Source: Corynebacterium pseudokroppenstedtii (GTDB taxonomy: Bacteria > Actinomycetota > Actinomycetes > Mycobacteriales > Mycobacteriaceae). Taken from it: a stretch of DNA of 64,000 nucleotides. This document shows positions 36,301 through 44,314 of the stretch, in pieces. Location: NCBI RefSeq assembly GCF_019754945.1, contig NZ_JAEUWU010000006.1, forward strand, positions 1 to 64,000. The letters are read 5' to 3'. The notes under the pieces were generated by a model, which was not told where the DNA came from, did not search any database, and was given only the letters and a program-made list of their open reading frames with translations. How positions within the stretch are numbered: position 1 is the stretch's first letter; each line of letters begins with the position of its first letter. A program made the position numbers and the translations under genes.

Positions 36301-37106
36301 GCCGTATGCAGCAAGAGTCTGGTGGTAATCCGCACGCGATCAATAATTGGGATTCGAATGCGGCTAAGGGGACGCCGTCGAAGGGTCTTATGCAGACTAT
36401 TAATCCAACATTCCAGTCGTATAAAGACCCTGGATATGACGATATTTGGGATCCGGAATCCAATATTCGCGCATCGATGAACTATGCGCTGGCCACGTAT
36501 GGTTCGCTGTCGGCGGCATATGATCGTGCCGGCGGCTACAAGCGTGGTGGTGTTCTTCCAGCGTTCCTGCGTGATTCTGGCGGAATCCTGCCCAATAATT
36601 CCATCGCCGTCAATACATCCGGAGACAGTGAATGGGTCCTATCTTCCCAGCAGATGCAGGACTTCGCTCAGGGTATGACTGAAGCCTCTCAGCATATGGA
36701 TGAAACCGCTCAAGCGTTTGCTGATGGTGTCGAGGCCTGGCTTAACGGCGAAGAAGACCGGATCGGGGCACCAATCGAATGGGGCGCGCAATTCCTCGGA
36801 GACATTCTCTCCGATGTGACCGAGGACCTTGGCTCACCCTGGGGGATTGACGGTACAAAGGCACCCGACATCCTTGATAATCAAGGCCGGGTGAAGGTCT
36901 CTGTCGCAGGCCCTGCTGACGATCCTGGCCGTAGCGTACTGCCACCCGTGGAGGTGCACGTCAATATGAACGGGGACAATATGACGGTGTCATCAGATGA
37001 TGTGCGGCGTGGGGTCAATCAGGCTTTGGCTGACTATCAGCGCAGGATTGAGGCCTTAGAGCGCGGCGTTCAAATCAATACGTTCACAACACCAATGGTG
37101 GTGTAA
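33336..37106 (+). CDS. Tape measure protein with lytic transglycosylase domain
   Basis: 1,256 residues that set tail length and help DNA entry. The N-terminal part has the tape-measure pattern (STDRAEKALEGLGYKGNEITQIM; LMDRGIGLQDQLAKQMGVS). Long hydrophobic helices fill about 340-560, and a middle region has repeated Trp-rich units (LWESVLHPMWDFMG, VWNGVLQPAWNLMG, LWNGILQPIFTAIG). Near 965-1070 lies a soluble lytic transglycosylase domain with the catalytic Glu in MQQESGGNPHAINNWDSNA, for local cell-wall hydrolysis. The C-terminus is helical. Confidence 0.93.
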   Translation: MAANFDVGTGWVSIVPKMGNFSQVRKQLDKAIVAPSQSWGEQMGNKITSGLKKTVKVGAIAVTAAAGVSAGKAFSDGFNRLASTDRAEKALEGLGYKGNEITQIMGNVNKSIEGTSFLMGDTAQVASVMLGSGIKPGQELQDTLSHVADAAAHSNTSISEMGSIWSKVAARGHVDGEVMAQLMDRGIGLQDQLAKQMGVSKDAVADMVSSGKVSFADFSQAMDSMFHGAAQKQRETFQGSMEYMKAMASHVTAEIIQPLYNGMIPVFNAISDGFAGLEGKLGPIAQQISNAIAPVFEHLANDVIPAVFSAIDSINVDTVMGAFGPLKEGLAQMGPLLEQLAQAAIRVVAALAPAIPPLAAVLVAIVNGTLPALTALLNALVPIITSVIVPAITALSNELAKHPQLAAAAANGFMLWAEAFVPLNRGFKAVKAGAGIMEAFGPRIGIIVKSLFNIGNALKSVIGVGRIIFTGLRTLPALMSAIFSTNPVGVIMTAIGLLITGITLFLTKTQAGQAILASVGSALQAFWEWLQPVFESIGTWLSTAWSAISSFFSQAASVIGTIVPYVVSVLLTPIMIQVEIAKAAILLAFNLIKAGWDLLVTGMVALWESVLHPMWDFMGMVVSTLWSAVLQPIFSLIGAAWNMLLSGMAAVWNGVLQPAWNLMGAVLQGLWNGILQPIFTAIGAVWSAVVNGIKAVIDNVLIPAWRGMSDFISMIVDRFVKPAFDRMSDGVRTVQHWFEVAADGIKHAWTSVWDTIRDIAKKIAGVAYNNAILPAWNAIANVTGVQKLDRVNFATGGVMPGYTPGRDVHTFFSPTAGVLNLSGGEAVMRPEWTRAVGGPAAVARMNALARSGRGSGLSVGFADGGVIGGIKHAAGKAWEVTDDVLDKAMELGSDFANAAKRLFFGKIDAVKGRLGIGRGTSLAKSVAPAYLTKGADNAWNWLKEKVSEVAKKVKERLSVGGNVEMYRGLVERLLREKGQPVSLVNSVLRRMQQESGGNPHAINNWDSNAAKGTPSKGLMQTINPTFQSYKDPGYDDIWDPESNIRASMNYALATYGSLSAAYDRAGGYKRGGVLPAFLRDSGGILPNNSIAVNTSGDSEWVLSSQQMQDFAQGMTEASQHMDETAQAFADGVEAWLNGEEDRIGAPIEWGAQFLGDILSDVTEDLGSPWGIDGTKAPDILDNQGRVKVSVAGPADDPGRSVLPPVEVHVNMNGDNMTVSSDDVRRGVNQALADYQRRIEALERGVQINTFTTPMVV

Positions 37107-37130
37107 CACCAATTATCCAGGGGGCTGCTG

Positions 37131-37982
37131 ATGGATATTCAGCTTTTAGACTATCGAAGAAAAACATGGCACCTGGCCGGAGATGACGAGGGTGCCGAGG
37201 GGGTAACGCTCGGCAAGATCAGTAACACCGTCGGCAACATCAGTGACCAAAAGGATAAACACCAATCACGTTTCCAGTCACCAAGCCTAGATATCGGTGA
37301 GCTTGACCCTATCGAGCCGACACTCACCGTGCAGATCACCACAACACCCGAACTCACCGTCGAGACAGTCACCCGTCGGTTCCTTAACGGCTTAGACTTT
37401 TTCAAACCAGCCAAACTCATCGTCACGGAATCTCGCCAACCATCACTGTGCCTCTTCGTGCATCTTGTAAAACCGGTAGGCCTGCCCGAGGACACCACCG
37501 CCATAGACGGCACCACCATGGAGGTTGAACTTACCGCTAAGGACGGCTGCTGGTTCGGCCCCCAACATAGCGGCACCGGCATTGTAGCCATCGAAAACAC
37601 CGGCGATATTCCACTATGGCCAACTGTTCGCTGGCGGGGCATGGCAGCACGATTCACCGAAGACCGCAATGGCCTCATCGTGCTCCCACCAGCCTTAGGC
37701 CGATCAGGACTGACGTATTACACCGACCCAGCCACCGGGGGCCTTGTCACCGACAACCAGGGCTACCCGAACCATACAGCCTGGGCCACCATGCGCGGCG
37801 TGGCCTGGACACGGCCAGTCATGCCAGGAGACGGCACAGCAGTGGAGTGCCACCATTGCCAAGTGCTGTGGCGAAACCGTTACCTTTCACCATGGGCGCA
37901 ATCAGGGGGGATAATTTCTAATGCAGGAACATCAAATAACGCAAATGGCTGCGATTGGTCAGAGGCGACGGGACGACCATAA
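37131..37982 (+). CDS. Distal tail protein (Dit-like)
   Basis: 283 residues starting at an ATG after CCAGGGGGCTG. The beginning (DIQLLDYRRKTWHLAGDD) and the beta-rich first half (TLTVQITTTPELTVETVTRRFLNG in part) followed by a galectin-like second half fit siphovirus Dit proteins. These form the hub between tube and baseplate. The last 62 bp overlap the next tail gene. Confidence 0.78.
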   Translation: MDIQLLDYRRKTWHLAGDDEGAEGVTLGKISNTVGNISDQKDKHQSRFQSPSLDIGELDPIEPTLTVQITTTPELTVETVTRRFLNGLDFFKPAKLIVTESRQPSLCLFVHLVKPVGLPEDTTAIDGTTMEVELTAKDGCWFGPQHSGTGIVAIENTGDIPLWPTVRWRGMAARFTEDRNGLIVLPPALGRSGLTYYTDPATGGLVTDNQGYPNHTAWATMRGVAWTRPVMPGDGTAVECHHCQVLWRNRYLSPWAQSGGIISNAGTSNNANGCDWSEATGRP

Positions 37983-39519
37983 GCCGTTCGTCTATTTGAC
38001 TGACAAATACTTAACCCCACAGGTCATCGTCACCGGCTACGTCTCACTCAAAGCCTCAGATAAGGTCAACGATGCTGGCACCTTCGCACTCGAAGTCCCA
38101 GCCCATCACCCGATGGTTGATGTACTTATCCCACCGTTAGCCTTCGACGGCGACCCCAACTCGGCTTTACGCAAGCTCACCGACATACAACAATTCCTCA
38201 TCGTCGAATACGGGCACACCCGCTACACGTATTTCGTCGACAAGATCGTCGACCACAGTCAGCGTGCCAACCCGACTGTCGAAATCAGCGGAGCCTCCAT
38301 CTATGAAATGACCGACTATCTTGTCATGGAATCCAACCCGATGTCGATCAAATCGCTCCAACCCAAATATATGGACGTGCGGGCCGGGGACTCACTCCGC
38401 GTGATAAAAACGTTCATCCTCATGAACCTGCGCAGGCTCTACCAATTTGATCTTCTACCCGACCCCGACCCGTGGTCACCGATCGCCTGGCGAGACTATG
38501 CAGATTGGCCGATCATGGTCAACCCTTTGCACAAGTCAGTTGATACTCCCTGGACGGTGCTTGCTGCCCGCTTCGACTCACTAGCCGACCTGACAAAAGA
38601 AACCTTAGATGCGGCGGGGCTCAGGCTCACGATCACTCTGTGGATGCCGTGGGATCGGCAACCGTTCCCTACTCACACGCGCCTGTGGAAACCCACCTTC
38701 ATTATCGATGTCGTCCCCGTAACAGCCGATTCGTCCGTCGCCGGCCATATCCGTGAGGGCGTGAAAAACATCAAGCGCAAGTGGGATCCGGAAGACAACG
38801 TATCGACTGTCGGCATGTCCGCCCGCTCCAATCCGGACGGCTACAAGCCCTGGGTGATGCTCCGACCAGACCACATCGACTACGCCACTTCGGATGTCAC
38901 CATTACCCGCTCAAAGTACGCTGACGTCACTGTTGGTGGGAAAAGCCCAGGTGCGATTAACCAACTGTTGAAGCGGGCAACAGCTTCTTTTGTAGGTGGG
39001 GCTATTGCGGGAGCGAAAACGGCGTGGCCTGGGCACGATAAACAATTGGATGACTTGCAGTCGAAGCTGGAGAAAGCCGGAGGCAAGCTGACGGAAGATA
39101 AATTGTTGGCGTTTACCCACCACCAGGCAACACGGCGAGCACATTATCTAGGCCCCTACCGGCGTCGTGAGCTTGTTGCCTCAGGTGAAGGTTTCACGGT
39201 GGAGGGCGAGCAGCAAGCGTTTGAGGCGCTCGCCAAGGGCAAAGGTGGACTCTCGGCAGCGTTTAAGATCACCAATGAATGCCCATACTCTCTCGGCTAT
39301 GAGGTGAATGTGGGTGACCAAATTGGTGTCGAATGGCGAGAAATGGTGCTATCCACATGGATTGATGAAGCCACAATCACCTGTGAAGATGGCCACCCGC
39401 CGGAGGTAGAACTAGCCGTTGGTGAAGCAAAAGCTCGCCGATCTGCTCTACAACAACTCAACGATAACCAAAAGCACATCTCGTCGGTCACAAAGCGACT
39501 AAAGACCCTCATCGGCTAG
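37921..39519 (+). CDS. Tail protein, ReqiPepy6 Gp37-like
   Basis: 532 residues. The pattern (DKVNDAGTFALEVPAHHPMVDVLI; FVDKIVDHSQRANPTVEISGASI; IREGVKNIKRKWDPEDN; GYEVNVGDQIGVEW) is that of the Gp37-like tail family of actinophages, a baseplate hub (Tal-like) component. The 62-bp overlap with the Dit gene is long, and the ATG has AGGGGGGATA upstream, which supports the start. Confidence 0.8.
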   Translation: MQEHQITQMAAIGQRRRDDHKPFVYLTDKYLTPQVIVTGYVSLKASDKVNDAGTFALEVPAHHPMVDVLIPPLAFDGDPNSALRKLTDIQQFLIVEYGHTRYTYFVDKIVDHSQRANPTVEISGASIYEMTDYLVMESNPMSIKSLQPKYMDVRAGDSLRVIKTFILMNLRRLYQFDLLPDPDPWSPIAWRDYADWPIMVNPLHKSVDTPWTVLAARFDSLADLTKETLDAAGLRLTITLWMPWDRQPFPTHTRLWKPTFIIDVVPVTADSSVAGHIREGVKNIKRKWDPEDNVSTVGMSARSNPDGYKPWVMLRPDHIDYATSDVTITRSKYADVTVGGKSPGAINQLLKRATASFVGGAIAGAKTAWPGHDKQLDDLQSKLEKAGGKLTEDKLLAFTHHQATRRAHYLGPYRRRELVASGEGFTVEGEQQAFEALAKGKGGLSAAFKITNECPYSLGYEVNVGDQIGVEWREMVLSTWIDEATITCEDGHPPEVELAVGEAKARRSALQQLNDNQKHISSVTKRLKTLIG

Positions 39520-39551
39520 AATATAAGTTCGAGCGAGTAGACTTCATGTTG

Positions 39552-39557
39552 TATAAA
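39552..39557 (+). promoter_or_regulatory. Promoter candidate before the lysis genes
   Basis: TTGTATAAAA gives a -10-like TATAAA 18 bp before the small ORF that opens the lysis block. No good -35 is seen. Confidence 0.35.
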
Positions 39558-39574
39558 ACAAGGGGGTGGAGCAC

Positions 39575-39766
39575 ATGGGGGTGTGCCTGAGTGAAGATGC
39601 GCCCGTGGGGGCATGGGTTGTGGGAAGATCCATGCTAAATGCGGTTAATGAGGCGCACGCATTGTTTTTCGGCCAAGACGACTACACCACAGGGCGATCA
39701 GCGATGGAAGCGCTGATCCCTACACTACACACGTGGCTACCGAACCTAAGTTCGATCAACAAGTAG
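39575..39766 (+). CDS. Small prophage protein before endolysin, unknown
   Basis: 63 residues from the ATG at 39575, placed by AAGGGGGTGGAGC; an in-frame GTG at 39566 lies within that ribosome-binding site. Cytoplasmic, without membrane or signal segments (GAWVVGRSMLNAVNEAHALFF; SAMEALIPTLHTWLPNL). It lies 13 bp before the endolysin gene and is probably co-translated. No family recognised. Confidence 0.55.
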   Translation: MGVCLSEDAPVGAWVVGRSMLNAVNEAHALFFGQDDYTTGRSAMEALIPTLHTWLPNLSSINK

Positions 39767-39779
39767 AAAAGAGGTAACT

Positions 39780-40445
39780 ATGCCACTGTACGGACTAGAT
39801 GTCTCTGAACATCAAAACGGAATGTACCTACACCGCGCACAAGCCGAAGGATACGACTTCGTCATCATCCGACTCTGCGACGGCACCTACCGAGATAAAG
39901 TCTTCGGCTCCCATCTTCAAGACGCGGAAAACGCAGGGCTGATCACGTCAGCATACTGGTATCTTCGCGCCCCCTCAGAGGGAAGCACCATCGCCCAACA
40001 AGTCGACGTCATCGACCAACAAATGGGAGGACGCCGCGACCTCGGCGTATGGATCGACGTTGAGTCCGTCAGCAGAAATCACCAACTCCTCCTCACTGGC
40101 GACGATGTGTGGGCCGCGAAACGTGAACTCGAATCACGCGGCTACTACGTGCCCGGCATCTACTCGGGTGCCTGGTACTGGGAAAACATGCCCGGCGGTG
40201 AACCATCCATGGATGGGCTCGGGGCACTATGGGTCTCCAACTACGGATCCAACGGCTACGGCACTGCCGCCCAACTCTACCCCGGCGACACCGACCGCCG
40301 ATGGAACTACCCACTCGGCAACCACGCCCCCGACATCCTCCAATACGGCTCCAACTGCTATGCCGCCGGCTACCCCGGTGTTGTCGACGTCAACGCCTAC
40401 CGCGGAAGCCACGACGAACTCCGGCACCTGTTCACCGGCAACTAA
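39780..40445 (+). CDS. Endolysin, GH25 muramidase
   Basis: Cuts the MurNAc-GlcNAc bond of peptidoglycan at the end of infection. The 221 residues are a GH25 catalytic domain with GLDVSEHQNG (Asp7) and the DxE pair in GVWIDVES (Asp93, Glu95). There is no signal peptide and no separate cell-wall-binding repeat, so release depends on the holin. AAGAGGTAACT precedes the ATG. Confidence 0.93.
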   Translation: MPLYGLDVSEHQNGMYLHRAQAEGYDFVIIRLCDGTYRDKVFGSHLQDAENAGLITSAYWYLRAPSEGSTIAQQVDVIDQQMGGRRDLGVWIDVESVSRNHQLLLTGDDVWAAKRELESRGYYVPGIYSGAWYWENMPGGEPSMDGLGALWVSNYGSNGYGTAAQLYPGDTDRRWNYPLGNHAPDILQYGSNCYAAGYPGVVDVNAYRGSHDELRHLFTGN

Positions 40446-40508
40446 CCAACCCCACCCCCTAGCGCAGCCATCACAATCCTGACCGCACACCACGTAGAGG
40501 ATTACACC

Positions 40509-40961
40509 ATGGCTAAGCACGACATCCCACACATCAACAACATTCATCCTGGCGAATTTCACCTCGACCGAGGCATCACCCACTCCCCCTGGTACCTCCG
40601 GCAAGTCGTCTACACCACTGCAGGGATCATCGGGCTAGCCGTCACCGCCCTCGGTATTGCCACACCAGGACAAGTCGACGACTGGTTCCAAACCGCCGCC
40701 GGCATCGCCGCAGCTGTCAGCGGCGCACTCGCAGCCGTCTCCACTGGAGAGCACTCCGACTACCGGCCGACAGGACGCCCGAAAGACGCAGAAACCCAAC
40801 CCGGCGACAACAACACACTCCACGCCCCACAAACACCCCCATCACCGCCTGTCACCTACACCCCCACCACGCCCACCAACGACGCCTACCAGCCACCACG
40901 CCCCACTATCACACCCCAAGGCGGAACACCCGGCCATCCCACACCAGCCCCCGAACACTAA
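40509..40961 (+). CDS. Holin with Pro-rich C-terminus
   Basis: 150 residues with two membrane segments at about 32-51 (QVVYTTAGIIGLAVTALGIA) and 60-78, and a long Pro/Thr-rich tail (PPSPPVTYTPTTPTNDAYQPP). Position after the endolysin gene and the two-segment layout suggest a holin of the actinophage type that releases the endolysin. Confidence 0.75.
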   Translation: MAKHDIPHINNIHPGEFHLDRGITHSPWYLRQVVYTTAGIIGLAVTALGIATPGQVDDWFQTAAGIAAAVSGALAAVSTGEHSDYRPTGRPKDAETQPGDNNTLHAPQTPPSPPVTYTPTTPTNDAYQPPRPTITPQGGTPGHPTPAPEH

Positions 40962-41010
40962 CCCCGGCCACACATCCGAAAAAACACCAACTAACCGCAC
41001 AGGGGGCACT

Positions 41011-41373
41011 ATGCACGGGCCACTCACCACCCTCCTCATCACAGGAGTCTCCAGCGCCATCGCAGGGCTTGCCTCATGGTTCGCCGCCATCACCAACGCC
41101 CATGGCAAAGAAAAAGTCGCCAAAGAACAAACGCGCTACCCCGAATGGAAAGCGTTCGTCGACGCCATCCAAAAGGAAACCGAACGCACCAAAAATGAAC
41201 TCACCGGAAGGATCAACAACCTACAAACCCAAGTCGACACCCTCCGTGAACGAGTCAACACTCTTAGCAACAAATACGATGCTGCCCTCGGTCACATAGC
41301 CGAATGGCGCCACGCCCACCCCGACGAAATTCCCAACAGGCCAGCCCCCGCCGCCATCAAACACGACCTATGA
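41011..41373 (+). CDS. Second lysis-module membrane protein with coiled coil
   Basis: 120 residues; the ATG at 41011 follows AGGGGGCACT. One N-terminal membrane segment (LTTLLITGVSSAIAGLASWFAAI) is followed by a coiled coil (IQKETERTKNELTGRINNLQTQVDTLRERVNTL, in part) that would be cytoplasmic or periplasmic. It could be an antiholin, a second holin or a spanin-like partner. It overlaps the HNH gene by ATGA. Confidence 0.65.
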   Translation: MHGPLTTLLITGVSSAIAGLASWFAAITNAHGKEKVAKEQTRYPEWKAFVDAIQKETERTKNELTGRINNLQTQVDTLRERVNTLSNKYDAALGHIAEWRHAHPDEIPNRPAPAAIKHDL

Positions 41374-41648
41374 ACACACACAACCCGAACAAACCTGAAA
41401 CTCCCCGGCATCTCCGCACACGCATACGGCAGCGAGACCACTACACCTGCCAACTCTGCGGAGCGCCAGGACGGGAAGTTGACCACATCATCCCCACCAG
41501 CCAAGGCGGCACCCACACCTCCACCAACCTGCGCGTGCTCTGCCGCACCTGCCACACCCGCAAAACAACCCGGGAAACACGCGTAGGAAAGACGCAGAAA
41601 ACACAACGCCTCCACCTCCCACCTGAACCTCATCCCGGCATCACCTAA
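41370..41648 (+). CDS. HNH endonuclease
   Basis: 92 residues with the zinc-HNH core CQLCGAPGREVDHIIPTSQGG, NLRVLCRTCHTRKT. In many cos phages an HNH protein near the terminase helps packaging. Here it closes the lysis block instead, which in a circular or concatemeric genome is still close to the left end. The ATGA overlap fixes the start. Confidence 0.9.
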   Translation: MNTHNPNKPETPRHLRTRIRQRDHYTCQLCGAPGREVDHIIPTSQGGTHTSTNLRVLCRTCHTRKTTRETRVGKTQKTQRLHLPPEPHPGIT

Positions 41649-41749
41649 TTCCGACCCACCCCGAGAGTCCACCCCCAGAGGTTTACTTTTTGCTCAGAAT
41701 CACTAACGTCTGGTAGGTCGATTAAGTACTTAAGGATAAAGTAGGCACA

Positions 41750-42634
41750 ATGAAAACAATAAAAACGATCACCGCCACCTCCATCCTCGCCCTCACACCA
41801 GCGTCACTACTTCCCCTCCCCACACACCCAGCACACGCCGACACCATCAACGCCGGCGACAAATACGTCGCCCTCGGAGACTCCTACGCCTCCACCGGCA
41901 CCCTCGCCCAACAAGTCCCCGGCACCCACCCCGCCTGTGTCCAAGACCAAGACAACTACCCCCACCAACTCGCCCAAAAACTCAACCTCAACCTCGACGA
42001 CGCCTCCTGCGCCTGGGCACTCACCTACCAATACGACCAACCACAAAACCACGCCCTACCAGGCACAGCACCCACCCCACAAAAAGAACACCTCACTGAG
42101 GACACTAAACTCATCACCATCAGCCTCGGCGGCAACGATGCCGGACTAGCCGACGTATTCGCACAATGCGCCCCCCACATCCACATACCCGGACTACCCG
42201 ACTGCAAAGACACAGCAGAACCGACAGCCACCGCACAAATCAACAACCCCGACCCAGAAGGCCGAACCCTCCACCAACGCCTCGTCGACATCGCCAACAA
42301 CGCTCGACAACGCTCACCACACGCAAAGATAGTATTCACCGGCTACTACACCGCCGCAATGAAAGACTACCAATGCATAGATGATGGCTTCCTTTCCGAC
42401 AACGACCGCGCATTCCTCGAACAATACGTCACAAACATCAACAACGTCGTCAAATCCGCCGCCCAAGACACCAACGCCACCTACGTCACCCCACCTAACC
42501 AACCCGACGGATGGTGCAGCCCAGCTAACGAACGCAACTCAAGCTACTTCGGAATCCCCGAAGGCAGCCTCATCGCCCACCCCACACACACCGGACAACA
42601 ACGCATGGCACAAACCATCGCCAACCAGCTCTAA
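41750..42634 (+). CDS. Secreted SGNH/GDSL-family esterase, prophage cargo
   Basis: 294 residues. A signal peptide ends after PAHA (about 30), then the SGNH blocks follow: GDSYASTG (nucleophile Ser45), the Gly/Asn oxyanion region SLGGNDAG (Asn129) and the C-terminal HPTHTGQQR with the catalytic His. The usual Asp three residues before the His is not seen, so it may use a Ser-His pair. It resembles actinobacterial esterases rather than the alpha/beta-fold LysB. It lies after the lysis genes with its own ribosome-binding site (AAGGATAAAG). Confidence 0.85.
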   Translation: MKTIKTITATSILALTPASLLPLPTHPAHADTINAGDKYVALGDSYASTGTLAQQVPGTHPACVQDQDNYPHQLAQKLNLNLDDASCAWALTYQYDQPQNHALPGTAPTPQKEHLTEDTKLITISLGGNDAGLADVFAQCAPHIHIPGLPDCKDTAEPTATAQINNPDPEGRTLHQRLVDIANNARQRSPHAKIVFTGYYTAAMKDYQCIDDGFLSDNDRAFLEQYVTNINNVVKSAAQDTNATYVTPPNQPDGWCSPANERNSSYFGIPEGSLIAHPTHTGQQRMAQTIANQL

Positions 42635-43101
42635 CACAACCCCAGGGGACCACCCCCTACCCCCACCACCACACAACCCCCGGGCGACTAAGGCGTTAGT
42701 GGTGTGTACGGGTCTTGGGGGTGGGCTGCAGATTTGTTTTATTGTTGGTTTTTATGGGTAGAGGTATAGTAGCAGGACACCCCCTTTCCTCGGGGTGTGA
42801 TGAGAGAGGGGCCCCTGTGGGCGGCCGGGCGAGGCGCCTGCGGGGGTCTTTTCTGTTTTCGTGGTGCGGATGATGGCAGCGATGTCACTGGTAGGTTAGC
42901 GTTCGTTGACCATGAGTTGGGCTACGTTGAGGTGATGTCTAGGGGTTAAGGCTGTGTTGGTGTGGTTTACGATATCTTTCTTGGTTCGCAATGGAGAAGC
43001 GGGACCAGCCCAGGTGCGGTTGGTCCCTATGGGTGGATGGTTGGTTAGGTAGTTTAGACCGTGGTGTGGCTGGTCACTTCGGCCAACGCATCAGGATCAG
43101 T
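42635..43101. other. Non-coding stretch with hairpins between cargo units
   Basis: No gene in 467 bp. It holds a hairpin ACACCCC/GGGGTGT at about 42776-42799, a G/C-rich stretch followed by TCTTTTCTGTTTT near 42850-42862 that may terminate the esterase transcript, and a 7-bp inverted repeat GGGACCA/TGGTCCC at 43001-43027 in front of the convergent secreted-protein genes. Confidence 0.4.
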
Positions 43102-43704
43102 TTATTCTTCTATTGTACTATCCACGCGCAGCTCGGAGTAGCGGCTTTCTGGGATGGATGCGTCGAATGGGGCTCCTACTTCGTGCCAGGTCAGGTCTTC
43201 CCCGCATGTCACATTCTGGTTTGTGGTGTCCAGGATGAGGAATCCCCAGACCAGCCGGCCTTGTTTGCCAGCGGGAAGGTTGTACGGGCCTACGACTTGT
43301 TTCAGGGCCCAGTGCTCCGTGTATACGTAGTTGAAACCGAAGGTGTTGGTCATCAACTTCGGCAGTTCAGCTTTCTCTTTTATTTGGACACTGGTTTCAA
43401 CCGTCTGTGTGCGAACATCCTTGATGTGTTGTTTTACGGGGACAGGATGATTGTTGTGGTTGGCGACGCTGGCGGCATCGGTCTGTTTAAACCAGCGGCG
43501 TTTAGCAATGGGATAGATCCCATTGCTGTTCGGTGTAGCGCATGACGTTCCTGGTTTGAAGTCATCGTTCCAGCGCTGTGGCAGTTCGAAATCCCCGGCG
43601 AATGTTCCGGGTGAGGATTTCTCCGTAGCGGTGGAGATGCCTGGTGTTGTCAGGCCGATTGCGAGTGTGCACAGTGTTACAGCAATTTTTCGACGGTAAC
43701 GCAT
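43102..43704 (-). CDS. Secreted protein of the prophage cargo trio (third gene)
   Basis: 200 residues with a signal peptide of about 26 residues (RKIAVTLCTLAIGLTTPG). The mature part has two Cys, near SCATPN and in VTCGEDLTWHEVG, and a middle rich in alternating polar residues. It shares with its neighbour the end block VGPYNLPAGKQGRLVWGFLI...TCGEDLTW...FDASIPESRY. It is probably exported by Sec. No family is recognised; an aerolysin-like beta-barrel is only a guess. Confidence 0.7.
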   Translation of the reverse strand: MRYRRKIAVTLCTLAIGLTTPGISTATEKSSPGTFAGDFELPQRWNDDFKPGTSCATPNSNGIYPIAKRRWFKQTDAASVANHNNHPVPVKQHIKDVRTQTVETSVQIKEKAELPKLMTNTFGFNYVYTEHWALKQVVGPYNLPAGKQGRLVWGFLILDTTNQNVTCGEDLTWHEVGAPFDASIPESRYSELRVDSTIEE

Positions 43705-43709
43705 ATGGG

Positions 43710-44291
43710 TTAGCCTTCGATCTTGTCATTGTCGCGTGTGCTGATGGCCACGTGACGTTCCTTCGGTAAGCTAGCGGTGAAGTTTCCACCGTTTGCCTTC
43801 CATGTGTGGTCTGCGCCGCAAATAGTCTTCTGTCCTTCGAAGTCAGAAACAATCCAGCCAGCACGAAGGACGGCAGTTTTGCCGGGGGCGATATTGTATG
43901 GTCCCACGGTTTCGCCAACCTCGTAGGTTTGCGTGTCGGTGTAGCTGGTGGAGAAGGTCATGTGGATTAAATCCAAGATGGGGAAGTCAACGCCAGCAGA
44001 CACATTCCAGGTTTTGGTCTTGGTTTCTGTGATTTGGCGTGTGACGGGTAGCGGTTCGTCATTGTAGTTGGATATTGTCCAGGTTCCGGCGGACCCGTCA
44101 AAATAGCTACGTTTGATAGCGATGGTTTGCCCGGTATCGCCTGGGTTAGTGCAATGATCTCCGATGGTCGTCGGATTTGCTGTTCCTTGGTCACGGGGTG
44201 GCAGTGCGTGTGCGGCTGGTGCAACGAAAAGTGAGGCTGCTGCTGCGGTTCCTGCTGCTGCTGTTGTAATGGTGCGGATGATGTTTTTCAT
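43710..44291 (-). CDS. Secreted protein of the prophage cargo trio (second gene)
   Basis: 193 residues from the ATG at 44291, which has AGGAGA before it. A signal peptide ends after PAAHA (about 28). The mature chain has HCTN and TICGADHTW cysteines and a Thr/Ser-alternating stretch TETKTKTWNVSAGVDFP...MTFSTSYTDTQTYEVG. That pattern is typical of membrane-inserting beta-hairpins in aerolysin/ETX-MTX2 toxins. The block VGPYNIAPGKTAVLRAGWIVSDF matches the third gene. It is 5 bp from the next gene in the same operon. Confidence 0.72.
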   Translation of the reverse strand: MKNIIRTITTAAAGTAAAASLFVAPAAHALPPRDQGTANPTTIGDHCTNPGDTGQTIAIKRSYFDGSAGTWTISNYNDEPLPVTRQITETKTKTWNVSAGVDFPILDLIHMTFSTSYTDTQTYEVGETVGPYNIAPGKTAVLRAGWIVSDFEGQKTICGADHTWKANGGNFTASLPKERHVAISTRDNDKIEG

Positions 44292-44314
44292 GGTGTCTCC
44301 TGTCATGGGTGTGA

